64,000 bases of DNA from assembly GCA_017437755.1 (NCBI GenBank), contig JAFRXI010000006.1:35381-99380 (forward strand). The letters are read 5' to 3'. The notes beneath the pieces were generated by a model. That model worked only from the letters and a program-made list of their open reading frames with translations. It did not search any database and had not been told where the DNA came from. Positions 17,685 through 26,786 of the stretch are shown piece after piece. Numbering within the stretch: the stretch's first letter is position 1; the number at the start of each line of letters is the position of its first letter. The DNA comes from Bacteroidales bacterium (lineage in GTDB: Bacteria > Bacteroidota > Bacteroidia > Bacteroidales > UBA932). The position numbers and the translations under genes were made by a program.

Positions 17685-18848
17685 ATGGAAAACTTCGACG
17701 AGGCCGTGTGCCTGATGGCTATGAACTCGCTCTTTGGCGCCGCTCCCCGGACGGGGCTGGGGATAATCGGCAGGGCCGGAAGCGCAGCCGCCGTATTCGA
17801 GATGGGAGAAAAGGCGCTGAAGGACCTTCTGGAGAACAGGGGGGACATCTCATCCAGGATCCTTGGATTCGACCTGGAGTCTTCAGCCAAGGAACTTGAA
17901 AGGATACGCGCCATGGGGCACGGATTCACCGGCATAACGTATCCGGACTACCCGCCCCTGCTAAGGGAGATAACCGACCCGCCCATAGGACTGTATTATT
18001 CTGCGGCCACTCCCCTGACAGAAGTCTTCGGGACCAGGCCGGCGGTTGCCATAGTGGGGACCCGCGACATGACCGCGTACGGCAGGGAATGGTGCATCAG
18101 GATTGTGAAAGCCCTGTCAAACGCGATAGTAAAACCATTGATAATCAGCGGACTGGCCCTTGGCACAGACATCACCGCACACCGGGCCGCCCTGGGTTTC
18201 GGACTCCACACCGCAGCCGTCCTGCCGGTTGGGATCGATTCCATTTATCCGGCCCGACACTGGGGCTATGCCAGGGAAATCCGGGCCGACCCGGGCTCGG
18301 CCATAGTCACCGACTACCCTCCCGGGACCTTTCCGGCCGCATACAACTTCGTGCGCAGGAACAGGATCATCGCCGGGCTGTCAAAGGCGGTTATCCTCAC
18401 AGAGTCCAAGATCAAGGGCGGAGGCATGATCACTATGAGGTTCGCATCGGACTATTCGAGGGACGGGTATGCCCTCCCCGGGAGGGTCGACGACAGGTGC
18501 TCACAGGGATGCAACCTATTGATACGCAACAAATTGGCGGAGGCTATCACCGACACTGACGATCTCGTGGGGAAACTGGGTCTGGGGCTCTCCCCCGCAG
18601 GCAGGGAAGACCCGGTGGAACTGGCCCGGAAGCAGCTACAAAACCGGCTGGGGGAAGACCGTATGGGAACCGTCTCCAAGGTGCTGGAGGCCATCCGGGA
18701 CTGCCGCGGGATTGACGCCGACCGCATCTGCCATGAGACCTCCCTGGGGTATGAAACGGTGTCGGAATGCCTTGTGATACTGGAAAGCGAAGGAATAATA
18801 AGCGTGGACATCCTGCAAAGGTGCTCACTCAATCCAAAAAATTCGTAA
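17685..18848 (+). CDS. dprA: DNA-processing protein DprA
   Basis: RecA-loading, single-strand-DNA-binding protein used in natural transformation, also widespread in non-competent bacteria. 387 aa. The Rossmann core is clear: VAIVGTRDMTAYG near 125, LIISGLALGTDITAHRAAL near 155, LPVGIDSIYPARH near 185, NRIIAGLSKAVILTESKIKGG near 230 and YALPGRVDD near 265. N-terminal helix-hairpin-like region and a C-terminal winged-helix (DLD3-like) from about 330 onward are present. The TatD promoter box overlaps its stop codon. Confidence 0.93.
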   Translation: MENFDEAVCLMAMNSLFGAAPRTGLGIIGRAGSAAAVFEMGEKALKDLLENRGDISSRILGFDLESSAKELERIRAMGHGFTGITYPDYPPLLREITDPPIGLYYSAATPLTEVFGTRPAVAIVGTRDMTAYGREWCIRIVKALSNAIVKPLIISGLALGTDITAHRAALGFGLHTAAVLPVGIDSIYPARHWGYAREIRADPGSAIVTDYPPGTFPAAYNFVRRNRIIAGLSKAVILTESKIKGGGMITMRFASDYSRDGYALPGRVDDRCSQGCNLLIRNKLAEAITDTDDLVGKLGLGLSPAGREDPVELARKQLQNRLGEDRMGTVSKVLEAIRDCRGIDADRICHETSLGYETVSECLVILESEGIISVDILQRCSLNPKNS

Positions 18849-18853
18849 CTTTG
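18846..18853 (+). promoter_or_regulatory. -7 promoter box TAACTTTG for tatD
   Basis: Perfect TAnnTTTG match that begins on the TAA stop codon of dprA, 20 nt before the tatD ATG. Confidence 0.5.
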
Positions 18854-18873
18854 GGAATTCACCGCCAAAGCCG

Positions 18874-19638
18874 ATGTTCATAGACACCCATACGCATTAT
18901 TACGACGAAATCTGGTCCCCCGCCGAGGCGGACGAGGCAATCGCAAGGGCCGTCGCCGCCGGTGTGGGGAAAATGATCCAGGCCGACGTGGACAGCCTTG
19001 AAAGGCCCCGCATGTGGGAGGTTGCAAAACGCCACGAGGGGGTCCTCTTCCAGATGGCCGGGCTTTACCCCGGCTCGGTGAAAAAGGATTGGGAGGAGGA
19101 GGTTGAAAAGATGCTTCCCTTTGTCCCTGAGGCTGTTGCTATCGGTGAGATAGGCCTTGACTATCACGAGGAAGGAGCCATGCGCAAAGAGCAGCAGGAG
19201 GCCCTGAAGGTCCAGTTTGAAATCGCTTCCGGGGCGGGCCTTCCCGTAAACATCCATCTCCGCGACGCCACCGAGGACTTCCTGAAAGTGCTTTCCGAGT
19301 GCCGCCACCTTGGCCTCAGGGGCAACCTCCACTGCTTCGGGGGCAGCTGGGAATTCTTCACCAGGGTGAACACTTTCGGGGACTTCTCCGTGGGGATCGG
19401 CGGCGTGGTCACATTCAAGAACGCATCCCTGGCGGAAACAGTCAGGAAGATCCCCCTGGAAAAGATAGTCCTTGAAACCGACTGCCCTTACCTGGCTCCG
19501 GTCCCCTACAGGGGAAAGCGGAACGAAAGCGCATATATCCCGCTTATCGCGGAAAAGATAGCCCTTCAGAAAGGCATTGACATTGAGGAAGTCGAGGCCG
19601 TAACAACGGCCAATGCCCAAAAACTCTTCGGAATATGA
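18874..19638 (+). CDS. tatD: TatD-family metal-dependent hydrolase
   Basis: Metal-dependent DNase/hydrolase of the TatD family, 254 aa. Metal ligands visible: FIDTHTHYY at 2-10 (HxH), AIGEIGLDYH near 90 (Glu), PVNIHLRDA near 125 (His), LHCFGGSWEF near 150 (His), and VLETDCPYLAP near 205 (Asp). The usual S/CP-H-x-R-A in the fourth motif appears here as NIHLRDA. Roles proposed for the family are 3'-5' DNA/RNA trimming and D-aminoacyl-tRNA hydrolysis. Stop overlaps the asparaginase start (ATGA), so the two genes are coupled. Confidence 0.93.
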   Translation: MFIDTHTHYYDEIWSPAEADEAIARAVAAGVGKMIQADVDSLERPRMWEVAKRHEGVLFQMAGLYPGSVKKDWEEEVEKMLPFVPEAVAIGEIGLDYHEEGAMRKEQQEALKVQFEIASGAGLPVNIHLRDATEDFLKVLSECRHLGLRGNLHCFGGSWEFFTRVNTFGDFSVGIGGVVTFKNASLAETVRKIPLEKIVLETDCPYLAPVPYRGKRNESAYIPLIAEKIALQKGIDIEEVEAVTTANAQKLFGI

Positions 19639-20672
19639 GAAACCAGGGAGCATCCATACTGCTCATTTACACCGGCGGCACCATCGGGATGAAGCACGAC
19701 CCGGTTTCCGGCGCCCTGAAGCCCTTTGACTTCGGCCAGATACTGGACGAGGTCCCCGAGCTGGGGAAGTTCGCCTTCAGGATAGACGCCTACACCTTTG
19801 ACCCGCTGATCGACTCTTCCGACGTGGAGCCCGCCATGTGGGTGGACCTTGCGAGGCTTATCCGGAGCAGATACGACTCCTACGACGGATTCGTTATCCT
19901 CCACGGGACCGACACCATGGCCTTTTCGGCCTCGGCACTGAGCTTCATGCTGGAAAACCTCGGCAAGCCGGTGGTCTTCACCGGGAGCCAGCTCCCGATA
20001 GGCATTCCCCGCACCGACGGCAAGGAGAACCTGGTTTCGGCCGTGGAAATCGCCTCTGCAAAGGGATCCGACGGGTCCCCAAGGGTTCCTGAAGTGAGCA
20101 TTTTCTTCGACTCGAAGCTCATCAGGGGCTGCCGCGCCACCAAGACCGATTCGTCAAGCTTCAGCGCATTCCGCTCGCCCAATTTCCCGCCTCTTGCGGA
20201 AGCCGGAATCAGCATCCGCTACAATGACGCCCTTATCAGGAGGCCCTCTGGAGACCTCCCGCTGGCGATCCACGACAGGCTGGACACCAGGGTATCGATC
20301 CTCAAGATCCATCCCGGGATCACCCCGCAGGTGGTGCGCGACATACTTTGCGGCTCCCAGACCAGGGCGGTCATTCTGGAGACCTACGGCTCCGGCAACG
20401 CCCCGTCAAAACCCTGGTTCCTGGACCTTGTGAGGGAGGCCTCCGGTATGGGGAAGATACTCCTGAACGTAACCCAGTGCCCTTCCGGCACGGTTGACAT
20501 GGACCTGTATGCAACCGGGAAGGCCCTCAAGGAAGCCGGTGTACTGTCCGGTTTTGACAGCACCACGGAAAGCGCACTGGCAAAATTGTTCGTGCTGATG
20601 GGAGGGACGTCTTCGCAAGCGGAAGTCAAATCGCTTCTGGAGGCAGATATACGTGGAGAAATAAGTAAATAA
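19635..20672 (+). CDS. ansA: Type I (cytoplasmic) L-asparaginase
   Basis: Hydrolyses L-asparagine to aspartate and ammonia. 345 aa with no signal peptide, which fits the cytoplasmic type I enzyme. Catalytic triads: IYTGGTIGM at about 11-19 holds the nucleophile Thr, and ILHGTDTMAFSASAL near 89 holds the second Thr-Asp pair. The VFTGSQLPIG and LETYGSGNAP segments are also family-specific. Coupled to tatD by a 4-nt overlap. AT-rich DNA follows, probably the end of this operon and the promoter region of the exb operon. Confidence 0.95.
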   Translation: MRNQGASILLIYTGGTIGMKHDPVSGALKPFDFGQILDEVPELGKFAFRIDAYTFDPLIDSSDVEPAMWVDLARLIRSRYDSYDGFVILHGTDTMAFSASALSFMLENLGKPVVFTGSQLPIGIPRTDGKENLVSAVEIASAKGSDGSPRVPEVSIFFDSKLIRGCRATKTDSSSFSAFRSPNFPPLAEAGISIRYNDALIRRPSGDLPLAIHDRLDTRVSILKIHPGITPQVVRDILCGSQTRAVILETYGSGNAPSKPWFLDLVREASGMGKILLNVTQCPSGTVDMDLYATGKALKEAGVLSGFDSTTESALAKLFVLMGGTSSQAEVKSLLEADIRGEISK

Positions 20673-20796
20673 TATTGTCATTTGAAAAATATTTTGCTAA
20701 ATTGCACCGGATTTGGTGTCAGGTCCCACATAACCTGCCCGGACAGAAATTTTTAACTACTTAATACATCATTAATTAAACAACACAAAAACTGTT

Positions 20797-21609
20797 ATGA
20801 AAAAGTTTTTCATGTTTTTGGCAGTAGCGGGCGTCATGGCTTTCTCTGCAAACATCGCTTCCGCACAGGACGAGGCGGCCGCCCCTGAGGCAGCTACCGA
20901 GCAGGTCGCAGAAGAGGCAGCGGCTCCCATCAACGATGCCGCCGCCCTCCTTAACGGCTCCGGAGAGGAAGTTCCCCTTCACCAGGCACTCAAGACCAAG
21001 TTCATCGAAGGTGGCCCCGGCTTCATGTCGCTCGTCATCCTGTGCCTTATCCTCGGTCTCGCCCTCGCAATCGAGAGGATCCTCTATCTGGCATTCTCCA
21101 AGACAAACACCACCAAGCTTCTTGAGAATGTGGAGCAGGCTCTTGAAGAAGGCGGTATCGAGAAAGCAAAGGAAGTATGCCGCAACACCCGCGGTCCCGT
21201 GGCCAGCATCTTCTATCAGGGCCTCCTGCGTGCCGACCAGGGCGTAGACGTGGTTGAGAAGACCATCGTTTCCTACGGCAGCGTACAGATGAGCCTCATG
21301 GAGAACGGCCTCAGCTGGATCTCCCTGTTCATCGCCATCGCCCCGTCACTGGGATTCCTTGGAACCGTTATCGGTATGATCCAGGCCTTCGACGCCATCC
21401 AGGCTGCCGGTGACATCTCCCCTAACGTCGTTGCAGGCGGTATGAAGGTCGCCCTTATCACCACCGTGGGCGGTCTCATCGTGGCCATGATCCTCCAGGT
21501 GTTCTACAACTACATCCTCGCGAAGATCGACTCCCTCACCATCGACATGGAAGACTCCTCCATCCGCTTCGTTGACACCCTCACCAAGTATTCCGAGAAA
21601 CAGAAATAA
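20797..21609 (+). CDS. exbB: ExbB/TolQ/MotA-family proton channel
   Basis: Proton-channel subunit that powers TonB-dependent outer-membrane uptake. 270 aa. It starts with a signal-like segment (FFMFLAVAGVMAFSANIASA) and an Ala/Glu-rich linker (to about residue 60) before the usual ExbB core: membrane segment FMSLVILCLILGLALAIERI, cytoplasmic region with RNTRGPVASIFYQGL, and the two C-terminal channel helices WISLFIAIAPSLGFLGTVIGMI and VALITTVGGLIVAMILQVFY. The cleavable-looking extension is a usual feature of Bacteroidales ExbB. First gene of exbB-4TM-exbD-exbD. Confidence 0.92.
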   Translation: MKKFFMFLAVAGVMAFSANIASAQDEAAAPEAATEQVAEEAAAPINDAAALLNGSGEEVPLHQALKTKFIEGGPGFMSLVILCLILGLALAIERILYLAFSKTNTTKLLENVEQALEEGGIEKAKEVCRNTRGPVASIFYQGLLRADQGVDVVEKTIVSYGSVQMSLMENGLSWISLFIAIAPSLGFLGTVIGMIQAFDAIQAAGDISPNVVAGGMKVALITTVGGLIVAMILQVFYNYILAKIDSLTIDMEDSSIRFVDTLTKYSEKQK

Positions 21610-21624
21610 TCAGCCCCATATACA

Positions 21625-22065
21625 ATGGAACAAAAGTTATACGCTAAAATATTCAAATGGTGCTCATGGGCACTGTTGATTGCCAGCGTCATAATCCTCA
21701 TTATCGCATGGATGGGAGGATTCAAGGACAGCGGAGTCAACCTGCTGCTCTATTGGGCATACATCATGGTAGGCGTGACTATTGCGGCAGTTGTACTCGT
21801 GGGTCTCTACATTTCGGCAACCACAAATCCCAAGAGCCTTATCAAGACCGGCATTGTGATAGTTGGAGCAGCCGTTCTGTGCCTCCTGGCATATCTGCTT
21901 GCAAAGGGCAACCCCGCCATGGGCCTTACCACGGAGCAGCCTTCCGTGGGAACACTCAAACTTACCGATACTGTTCTCAACCTCACCTACATACTTGGCG
22001 TAGCGGCAATCGTGGCTATTGTATTCGGTGAGATATTCAGCAGCATCCGCAGCAAAAAAGCATAA
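21625..22065 (+). CDS. Four-segment membrane protein of the Exb operon
   Basis: A 146-aa protein with four predicted membrane segments (about 12-29, 42-64, 74-92, 118-138). No recognised catalytic motif. It lies 15 nt after exbB and 3 nt before exbD. A protein of this kind between exbB and exbD is common in Bacteroidales, so it is probably an accessory part of the energy-transducing complex; that role is inferred from position only. Confidence 0.7.
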   Translation: MEQKLYAKIFKWCSWALLIASVIILIIAWMGGFKDSGVNLLLYWAYIMVGVTIAAVVLVGLYISATTNPKSLIKTGIVIVGAAVLCLLAYLLAKGNPAMGLTTEQPSVGTLKLTDTVLNLTYILGVAAIVAIVFGEIFSSIRSKKA

Positions 22066-22068
22066 GTC

Positions 22069-22647
22069 ATGGGCAAGAAAAAGACACCGCAAATCAATTC
22101 AAGCTCAACGGCGGACATTGCATTCCTCCTGCTGTGCTACTTCCTGATGACAACCACCATGGGAGAGCAGGCTGGTCTGCAGCGTCGTCTTCCTCCTATC
22201 CCCGACAAGGACCAGAAGGTGGAGGACCAGAAAGTTAATCGTCGAAACATCATCATCGTCAAGATTAACTCGGCCGACAGGCTGTTTGCAGGTAACGAAG
22301 CCCTCGACGTCACGCTCCTGAAAGACAAGATCAAAGAATTCCTTACCAATCCCGCCGACGACCCCAACCTTCCCGAGAAGGAAGACAAGGTCATTGAAGG
22401 CTACGGCACATGCCCGGTCTCAAAGGGTGTCATCTCCCTGCAGAATGACCGTGGTACCAGCTACCAGGCCTACATAGCGGTGCAGAACGAACTGGTCAAG
22501 GCAGTCAACGAACTCCGCGACGAATGGGCGCTCCGCAACTTCGGCAAGGTTTACGCATCGCTTTCAGAGGAACGCCAGAAAATAGTCAGGGAAGCCATAC
22601 CTCAGAACATTTCCGAGGCGGAACCCAAGGACGTTGGTAAAAAATAA
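22069..22647 (+). CDS. exbD: ExbD/TolR-family protein (first copy)
   Basis: 192-aa ExbD-like subunit: short cytoplasmic N-terminus (GKKKTPQINSSSTADI), one membrane helix (about 18-35, AFLLLCYFLMTTTMG) in which TADI supplies the conserved Asp of the proton path, then a periplasmic domain. It is longer than typical ExbD (about 140 aa), with an insertion around residues 90-115 (PADDPNLPEKEDKVIEGYG). It is the first of two ExbD paralogues in the operon. Confidence 0.88.
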   Translation: MGKKKTPQINSSSTADIAFLLLCYFLMTTTMGEQAGLQRRLPPIPDKDQKVEDQKVNRRNIIIVKINSADRLFAGNEALDVTLLKDKIKEFLTNPADDPNLPEKEDKVIEGYGTCPVSKGVISLQNDRGTSYQAYIAVQNELVKAVNELRDEWALRNFGKVYASLSEERQKIVREAIPQNISEAEPKDVGKK

Positions 22648-22661
22648 AGGAGGACAAGGAT

Positions 22662-23132
22662 ATGTCTAAATTCGGTGGATCAAACAGTAAGAAAGACGTG
22701 CCCGGAATATCTTCCGGATCACTCTCCGACATCGTGTTCATGCTCCTGTTCTTCTTCATGGTTACCACGCAGCTCCGTGAAACGGAGAACAAGGTCCAGG
22801 TCAAGCTTCCTACGGCATCGGAAGTAGCCAAACTGGAAAGGAAGGACCTCTCGTCCTACATCAACATCGGAACCCCTATCAAGAGCCTCCAGGCCATGTA
22901 CGGAACCGATGCCCGTATCCAGCTCAACGACTCCTTCAAGACCGTGGAAGACATCCGCGACTTCATCGCCGCGGAACGTGACGCAATGTCCGAGGCCGAC
23001 CGCTCCTACATGACCGTGGCAATCCGTGCTGACGAAGATGTAAGGATGGGTATCGTTACTGATGTGAAGCAGGAGCTCAGACGTTGCTCCGCGCTGAAGA
23101 TCATGTATTCGGCTCACAAGCCCTCAGAGTAG
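22662..23132 (+). CDS. exbD: ExbD/TolR-family protein (second copy)
   Basis: 156-aa ExbD paralogue with the N-terminal SSGSLSDIVFMLLFFFMVTT helix including the conserved Asp, and a periplasmic domain ending KQELRRCSALKIMYSA. Only 14 nt from the first exbD, with AGGAGG at 22648-22653 nine nt upstream of the ATG (a real Shine-Dalgarno, unusual here). The two ExbD forms probably make a mixed complex. A strong terminator follows at 23160. Confidence 0.9.
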   Translation: MSKFGGSNSKKDVPGISSGSLSDIVFMLLFFFMVTTQLRETENKVQVKLPTASEVAKLERKDLSSYINIGTPIKSLQAMYGTDARIQLNDSFKTVEDIRDFIAAERDAMSEADRSYMTVAIRADEDVRMGIVTDVKQELRRCSALKIMYSAHKPSE

Positions 23133-23159
23133 GATTTCCGCTCTGTCACACTACAGTTT

Positions 23160-23202
23160 CAGGAGGATGGATTGCCGAAAGGCAGTGCATCCTCCTGTTT
23201 TT
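23160..23202 (+). terminator. Intrinsic terminator of the exb operon
   Basis: 10-bp perfect stem CAGGAGGATG / CATCCTCCTG with an inner hairpin (TGCC-GAAA-GGCA), followed by five T. It lies 28 nt after the second exbD stop. Confidence 0.9.
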
Positions 23203-23218
23203 CAAACAGATACACAAT

Positions 23219-23989
23219 ATGAAACGGATCATCATCGCGGCTGCAGCCGCCATCGTCGCACTATCATCGTGCAGCAAGAAAATTACCATACTGACCTATA
23301 ACGTGGGGGCCTTCTCAAAATACCAGGAGAACACCGTCCCGGAAGTAGCGACCATCATCAAGGAACTGGGCGCAAGCATCGTGTCCCTGAACGAACTGGA
23401 CAGCGTAAACCGTCGCCATCCCACCTATCAGGCACAGGAACTTGCCAGGGAGCTGGGAGGTTGGGATTTCCTCTTTGCATCGGCATTCCCCTACGCAGGA
23501 GGCGCCTACGGTAACGCGATAGTATCCCGCAAGAAGTTTGTCCAGAGTTTCCGGATCGCCCTCCCCCAGAAGGACGGATACGAGCCCCGGAGCGTTGCAA
23601 TGGTTGAGACTGAAGACCTTATCTTCCTGTCCACCCATCTGGACGTAGGGTCGGAGAATGCCCGCGTAATCCAGGCCTCGCTGATCAATTCCATGGTGGA
23701 AGGCAGTTTCAAGGGCTGCAAGAAGCCTGTCATCCTCTGCGGCGACATGAATGCCGAACCCGGAAGCAAGGCTATCCTGGAACTGCAGAAGGACTGGGTG
23801 ATGCTTTCCCCCGCCCAGCCCACGTATCCTTCAAAGGGTCCCAAAAAGTGCATAGATTACATTTTCCACTACAAGGACTCCGCACCGGTAAAGGTTGTAC
23901 AGGCCGGGGCCGTCATGAGGAGCGTCCATACCGACATAAGCGAGACTTCCGACCACATTCCGGTTATGGCACAATTGCGATACAGGTAA
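23219..23989 (+). CDS. Endonuclease/exonuclease/phosphatase-fold lipoprotein
   Basis: 256-aa envelope protein. Lipoprotein signal MKRIIIAAAAAIVALSSC (Cys at about 18), then an EEP fold: ILTYNVGAF with the Asn, SLNELDSV with the metal-binding Glu, STHLDVGSENAR, CGDMNAEPGS (D-x-N motif) and the C-terminal SDHIPVMA with the catalytic His. Candidate activities include sphingomyelinase-like phosphodiesterase or nuclease. The frame stays open upstream, but the ATG at 23219 gives the signal peptide and follows the terminator. Confidence 0.85.
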   Translation: MKRIIIAAAAAIVALSSCSKKITILTYNVGAFSKYQENTVPEVATIIKELGASIVSLNELDSVNRRHPTYQAQELARELGGWDFLFASAFPYAGGAYGNAIVSRKKFVQSFRIALPQKDGYEPRSVAMVETEDLIFLSTHLDVGSENARVIQASLINSMVEGSFKGCKKPVILCGDMNAEPGSKAILELQKDWVMLSPAQPTYPSKGPKKCIDYIFHYKDSAPVKVVQAGAVMRSVHTDISETSDHIPVMAQLRYR

Positions 23990-23997
23990 AAATATTC

Positions 23998-24005
23998 TAT
24001 ATTTG
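23998..24005 (+). promoter_or_regulatory. -7 promoter box TATATTTG for asnS
   Basis: Perfect TAnnTTTG match, 29 nt before the asnS ATG. Confidence 0.6.
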
Positions 24006-24034
24006 CAGGTTGAACTACAAGTCATATCTTATAA

Positions 24035-25435
24035 ATGGACACATTGAAACGGAGGAAGGTCAGGGATCTGCTCAAGGCGGAACCCGGCATCGAGGTGCTT
24101 GCCAAAGGATGGGTAAGGACAAAAAGGGGCAACAGGCAGGTTAAGTTCATAGCGCTTAACGACGGTTCAACCATCAACAATATCCAGGTGGTGGCCGAGG
24201 CCGGAAAATTCGACGAACAGCTTCTCAAAGACATCACAACCGGAGCTTCCATAGCGGTGAAGGGACATCTGGTCCCATCCATCGGGAGCGGCCAGGCAGT
24301 TGAGATACAGGCCTCGGAGATAGAACTTTACGGTACCTGCGACCCTGTGAGATATCCCCTACAGAAGAAGGACACATCGCTGGAGTTCCTCCGCAGCATC
24401 GCCCACCTGAGGCTCCGCACCAACACCTTCGGTGCTGTGCTGAGGATCCGTAACGCAATGGCCTTCGCCATCCATAAGTTCTTCTACGACAAGGGCTTTG
24501 TATATCTCCATACCCCCCTTATCACAGAATCCGACGCCGAGGGTGCAGGCGACATGTTCCAGGTTACGACCCTGGACCTCGCCAATGTCCCGGTCCATGG
24601 CGGCAAAGTGGACTTCTCCAAGGACTTCTTTGGAAAGAAGACCAGCCTGACCGTGAGCGGACAGCTCGAGGGTGAGCTCGGAGCCACCGCCGTGGGCGAG
24701 ATCTACACCTTCGGTCCCACCTTCAGGGCAGAGAATTCCAACACTCCCAGGCATCTTGCGGAGTTCTGGATGATAGAACCGGAAATGGCGTTCTACGACA
24801 TCGAGGACAACATGGAACTGGCCGAGGAATTTGTAAAGTTCCTGGTCCAGTACGCCCTTGACAACTGCATGGACGACCTCCGCTTCCTCAACGACAAATA
24901 CGACGACGGCCTGGTGGAAAGGCTCCGCAGCGTACTCGGAATCGACTTTGAGAGAGTTACTTACACCCGCGCCGTGGAAATCCTGGAGGACGCCGTGGCC
25001 CACGGGGTGCAGTTTGAATATCCGGTCCACTGGGGCACCGATTTCCAGAGCGAGCACGAGCGCTATCTGGTGGAGAAACACTTCGGCCGTCCCGTCATCC
25101 TCACCGATTTCCCCAAGGACATCAAGGCCTTCTACATGAAGCAGAACGACGACGGAAAGACCGTCCGCGGAATGGATGTCCTCTTCCCCAAGATCGGCGA
25201 AATCATAGGCGGAAGCGAGAGGGAGGCCTCCCTGGAAAAACTGGAGGCGAGGATCGACGAGCTGGGAATGTCCAGGAAGAACCTCGAGTGGTACATCGAC
25301 ACGCGCCGCTACGGAACCGTTCCGCACAGCGGCTTCGGGCTCGGCTTTGAGAGGCTCCTCCTCTTTGTAACCGGCATGGCCAACATCAGGGACGTGATTC
25401 CCTTCCCCAGAACCCCCAAGAACGCAGAATTTTAA
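24035..25435 (+). CDS. asnS: Asparaginyl-tRNA synthetase
   Basis: Class IIb aminoacyl-tRNA synthetase; charges tRNA-Asn. 466 aa: N-terminal OB-fold anticodon-binding domain ([18 protein letters not shown]), then the catalytic domain with motif 2 [20 protein letters not shown] near 230 and motif 3 [12 protein letters not shown] near 435. The PRHLAEFW and MIEPE run is typical for AsnRS over AspRS. First gene of the asnS-udk-TonB-like run, with 5 nt to udk. Confidence 0.97.
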   Translation: MDTLKRRKVRDLLKAEPGIEVLAKGWVRTKRGNRQVKFIALNDGSTINNIQVVAEAGKFDEQLLKDITTGASIAVKGHLVPSIGSGQAVEIQASEIELYGTCDPVRYPLQKKDTSLEFLRSIAHLRLRTNTFGAVLRIRNAMAFAIHKFFYDKGFVYLHTPLITESDAEGAGDMFQVTTLDLANVPVHGGKVDFSKDFFGKKTSLTVSGQLEGELGATAVGEIYTFGPTFRAENSNTPRHLAEFWMIEPEMAFYDIEDNMELAEEFVKFLVQYALDNCMDDLRFLNDKYDDGLVERLRSVLGIDFERVTYTRAVEILEDAVAHGVQFEYPVHWGTDFQSEHERYLVEKHFGRPVILTDFPKDIKAFYMKQNDDGKTVRGMDVLFPKIGEIIGGSEREASLEKLEARIDELGMSRKNLEWYIDTRRYGTVPHSGFGLGFERLLLFVTGMANIRDVIPFPRTPKNAEF

Positions 25436-25440
25436 AGGAT

Positions 25441-26061
25441 ATGCTAGTAAGCGGTATCGCCGGCGGCTCCGGCTCAGGAAAGACCACAGTGGTCAGGGCC
25501 ATCACCGAAAGGCTCCAGGGCAAGGTGGTGGTAATCCCCCAGGACTCCTACTACAAGGATTCCAGCCATCTTCCCATGGAAGAAAGGCAGAAGATCAATT
25601 TCGACCATCCCGATGCCATCGACTGGAAACTCCTCTGCCAGCAGATCCGGGAGCTCAGGCAGGGAAAGACCATCGAGCAGCCGGTATATTCGTACATCAC
25701 CTGCTCAAGGTCAAAAACCGAGACCGTGACGGTAGAGCCGGCCGAGGTCATTATCGTGGAAGGAATCCTCGTCTTCACCTGCAAGGAACTCCGTGACCAG
25801 ATGAATATCAAGATATTCGTGGACGCCGACAGCGACGACCGCCTGATGAGGATAATCATCCGCGACATTGCCGAGAGGGGCCGTACCGTTTCCTCGGCCA
25901 TCGACCACTATACCGACACCGTCAAACCCATGCACCTCCAGTTCATAGAGCCCAGCAAGCGGTTTGCCGACGTAATCATCCCGCAGGGCGGCCACAACAA
26001 GGTCGCCATCGACGTAATCTCCGCCACGGTGGAGAAAGCCATGCACAGGATCAAGAAATAA
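25441..26061 (+). CDS. udk: Uridine kinase
   Basis: Phosphorylates uridine and cytidine in pyrimidine salvage. 206 aa. Walker A GGSGSGKTTVV at 8-18; QDSYYKD and FDHPDAIDW give the catalytic and substrate-binding residues; EGILVF near 103 is the Walker-B-like strand and VDADSDDRLMRIIIRD the lid region. Starts 5 nt after asnS and is followed 5 nt later by the TonB-like gene. Confidence 0.95.
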   Translation: MLVSGIAGGSGSGKTTVVRAITERLQGKVVVIPQDSYYKDSSHLPMEERQKINFDHPDAIDWKLLCQQIRELRQGKTIEQPVYSYITCSRSKTETVTVEPAEVIIVEGILVFTCKELRDQMNIKIFVDADSDDRLMRIIIRDIAERGRTVSSAIDHYTDTVKPMHLQFIEPSKRFADVIIPQGGHNKVAIDVISATVEKAMHRIKK

Positions 26062-26066
26062 TCCAA

Positions 26067-26786
26067 GTGAAACGCCTCTCATCCGAAGACAGGGCCGGAC
26101 TTTATATCACCGCGATCATCCACCTCGCGGTGATTATTGTCCTTCTTGCCGCCCAGATAGGGTTTTCGGTGCAGAGGGAGAACACCTTCGTGATGGACTT
26201 CACCCGTCAGGAGCAGAAACAGCAGGAAAAGGAAAAGATCGAACTCACCAAAAGTGCCGCCCAGAAACTGGAGGAACTCATTGCCGCCGCATCCATGCAG
26301 GGAGGGGCCTACAGGAATGTCACAGTCAACCGTTCGCAGGCCCTGAAGGACGACCGCAACACCGATGCCGAGAAACTCTACCGCGACGCCGAGCGGCTTG
26401 CCAGGGAACTCAAGGACGGCCAGAACCGCCCCGACGATCCGGACGATTACGTTGACACCGGTTCATCCCAAAAAGACGAGCCGGAGATTAAAAAACAAAC
26501 ATACTCAGGACCTTCCGTGCTCTCCTGGTCCCTGGAGGGACGCAAGGCCAGCCGCCTTCCCATCCCCGCCTACAGGTGCATGGGTGCCGGCCAGGTTACC
26601 GTGATAATAGTGGTGAACAACAACGGGGATGTGGTGAACGCCAAGGTGGAAGATTCCCTTTCCTCGGCCGACGAGTGCCTGAGGGGCTTTGCCATAAGGG
26701 CTGCCAGGCTCTCGAAGTTCTCGGCCTCGCAAACCGCTCCATCACGTCAGACAGGCAATATCGTATATCAGTTCATTGCGCAGTAA
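26067..26786 (+). CDS. TonB-like energy-transducer protein
   Basis: 239-aa protein starting with GTG. One N-terminal membrane helix (TAIIHLAVIIVLLAAQIGF, about 12-30), a charged periplasmic linker rich in Glu, Lys and Gln (30-150), and a C-terminal beta domain like TonB_C: AGQVTVIIVVNNNGDVVNAKVEDS followed by CLRGFAIRAARLSKFSAS. That pattern suggests a TonB or TolA-like link between the inner membrane and outer-membrane receptors. Its 3' end overlaps the convergent S41 protease by 14 nt. Confidence 0.75.
   Translation: MKRLSSEDRAGLYITAIIHLAVIIVLLAAQIGFSVQRENTFVMDFTRQEQKQQEKEKIELTKSAAQKLEELIAAASMQGGAYRNVTVNRSQALKDDRNTDAEKLYRDAERLARELKDGQNRPDDPDDYVDTGSSQKDEPEIKKQTYSGPSVLSWSLEGRKASRLPIPAYRCMGAGQVTVIIVVNNNGDVVNAKVEDSLSSADECLRGFAIRAARLSKFSASQTAPSRQTGNIVYQFIAQ

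Noticed and set aside
17685-18848. dprA as part of a local competence cluster
   Set aside because: No other competence genes are near, and dprA is widespread in non-transformable bacteria.
20797-23132. Exb operon with signal-peptide ExbB and extra membrane protein as a new system
   Set aside because: This layout is the ordinary Bacteroidales form of the Ton energisation complex.
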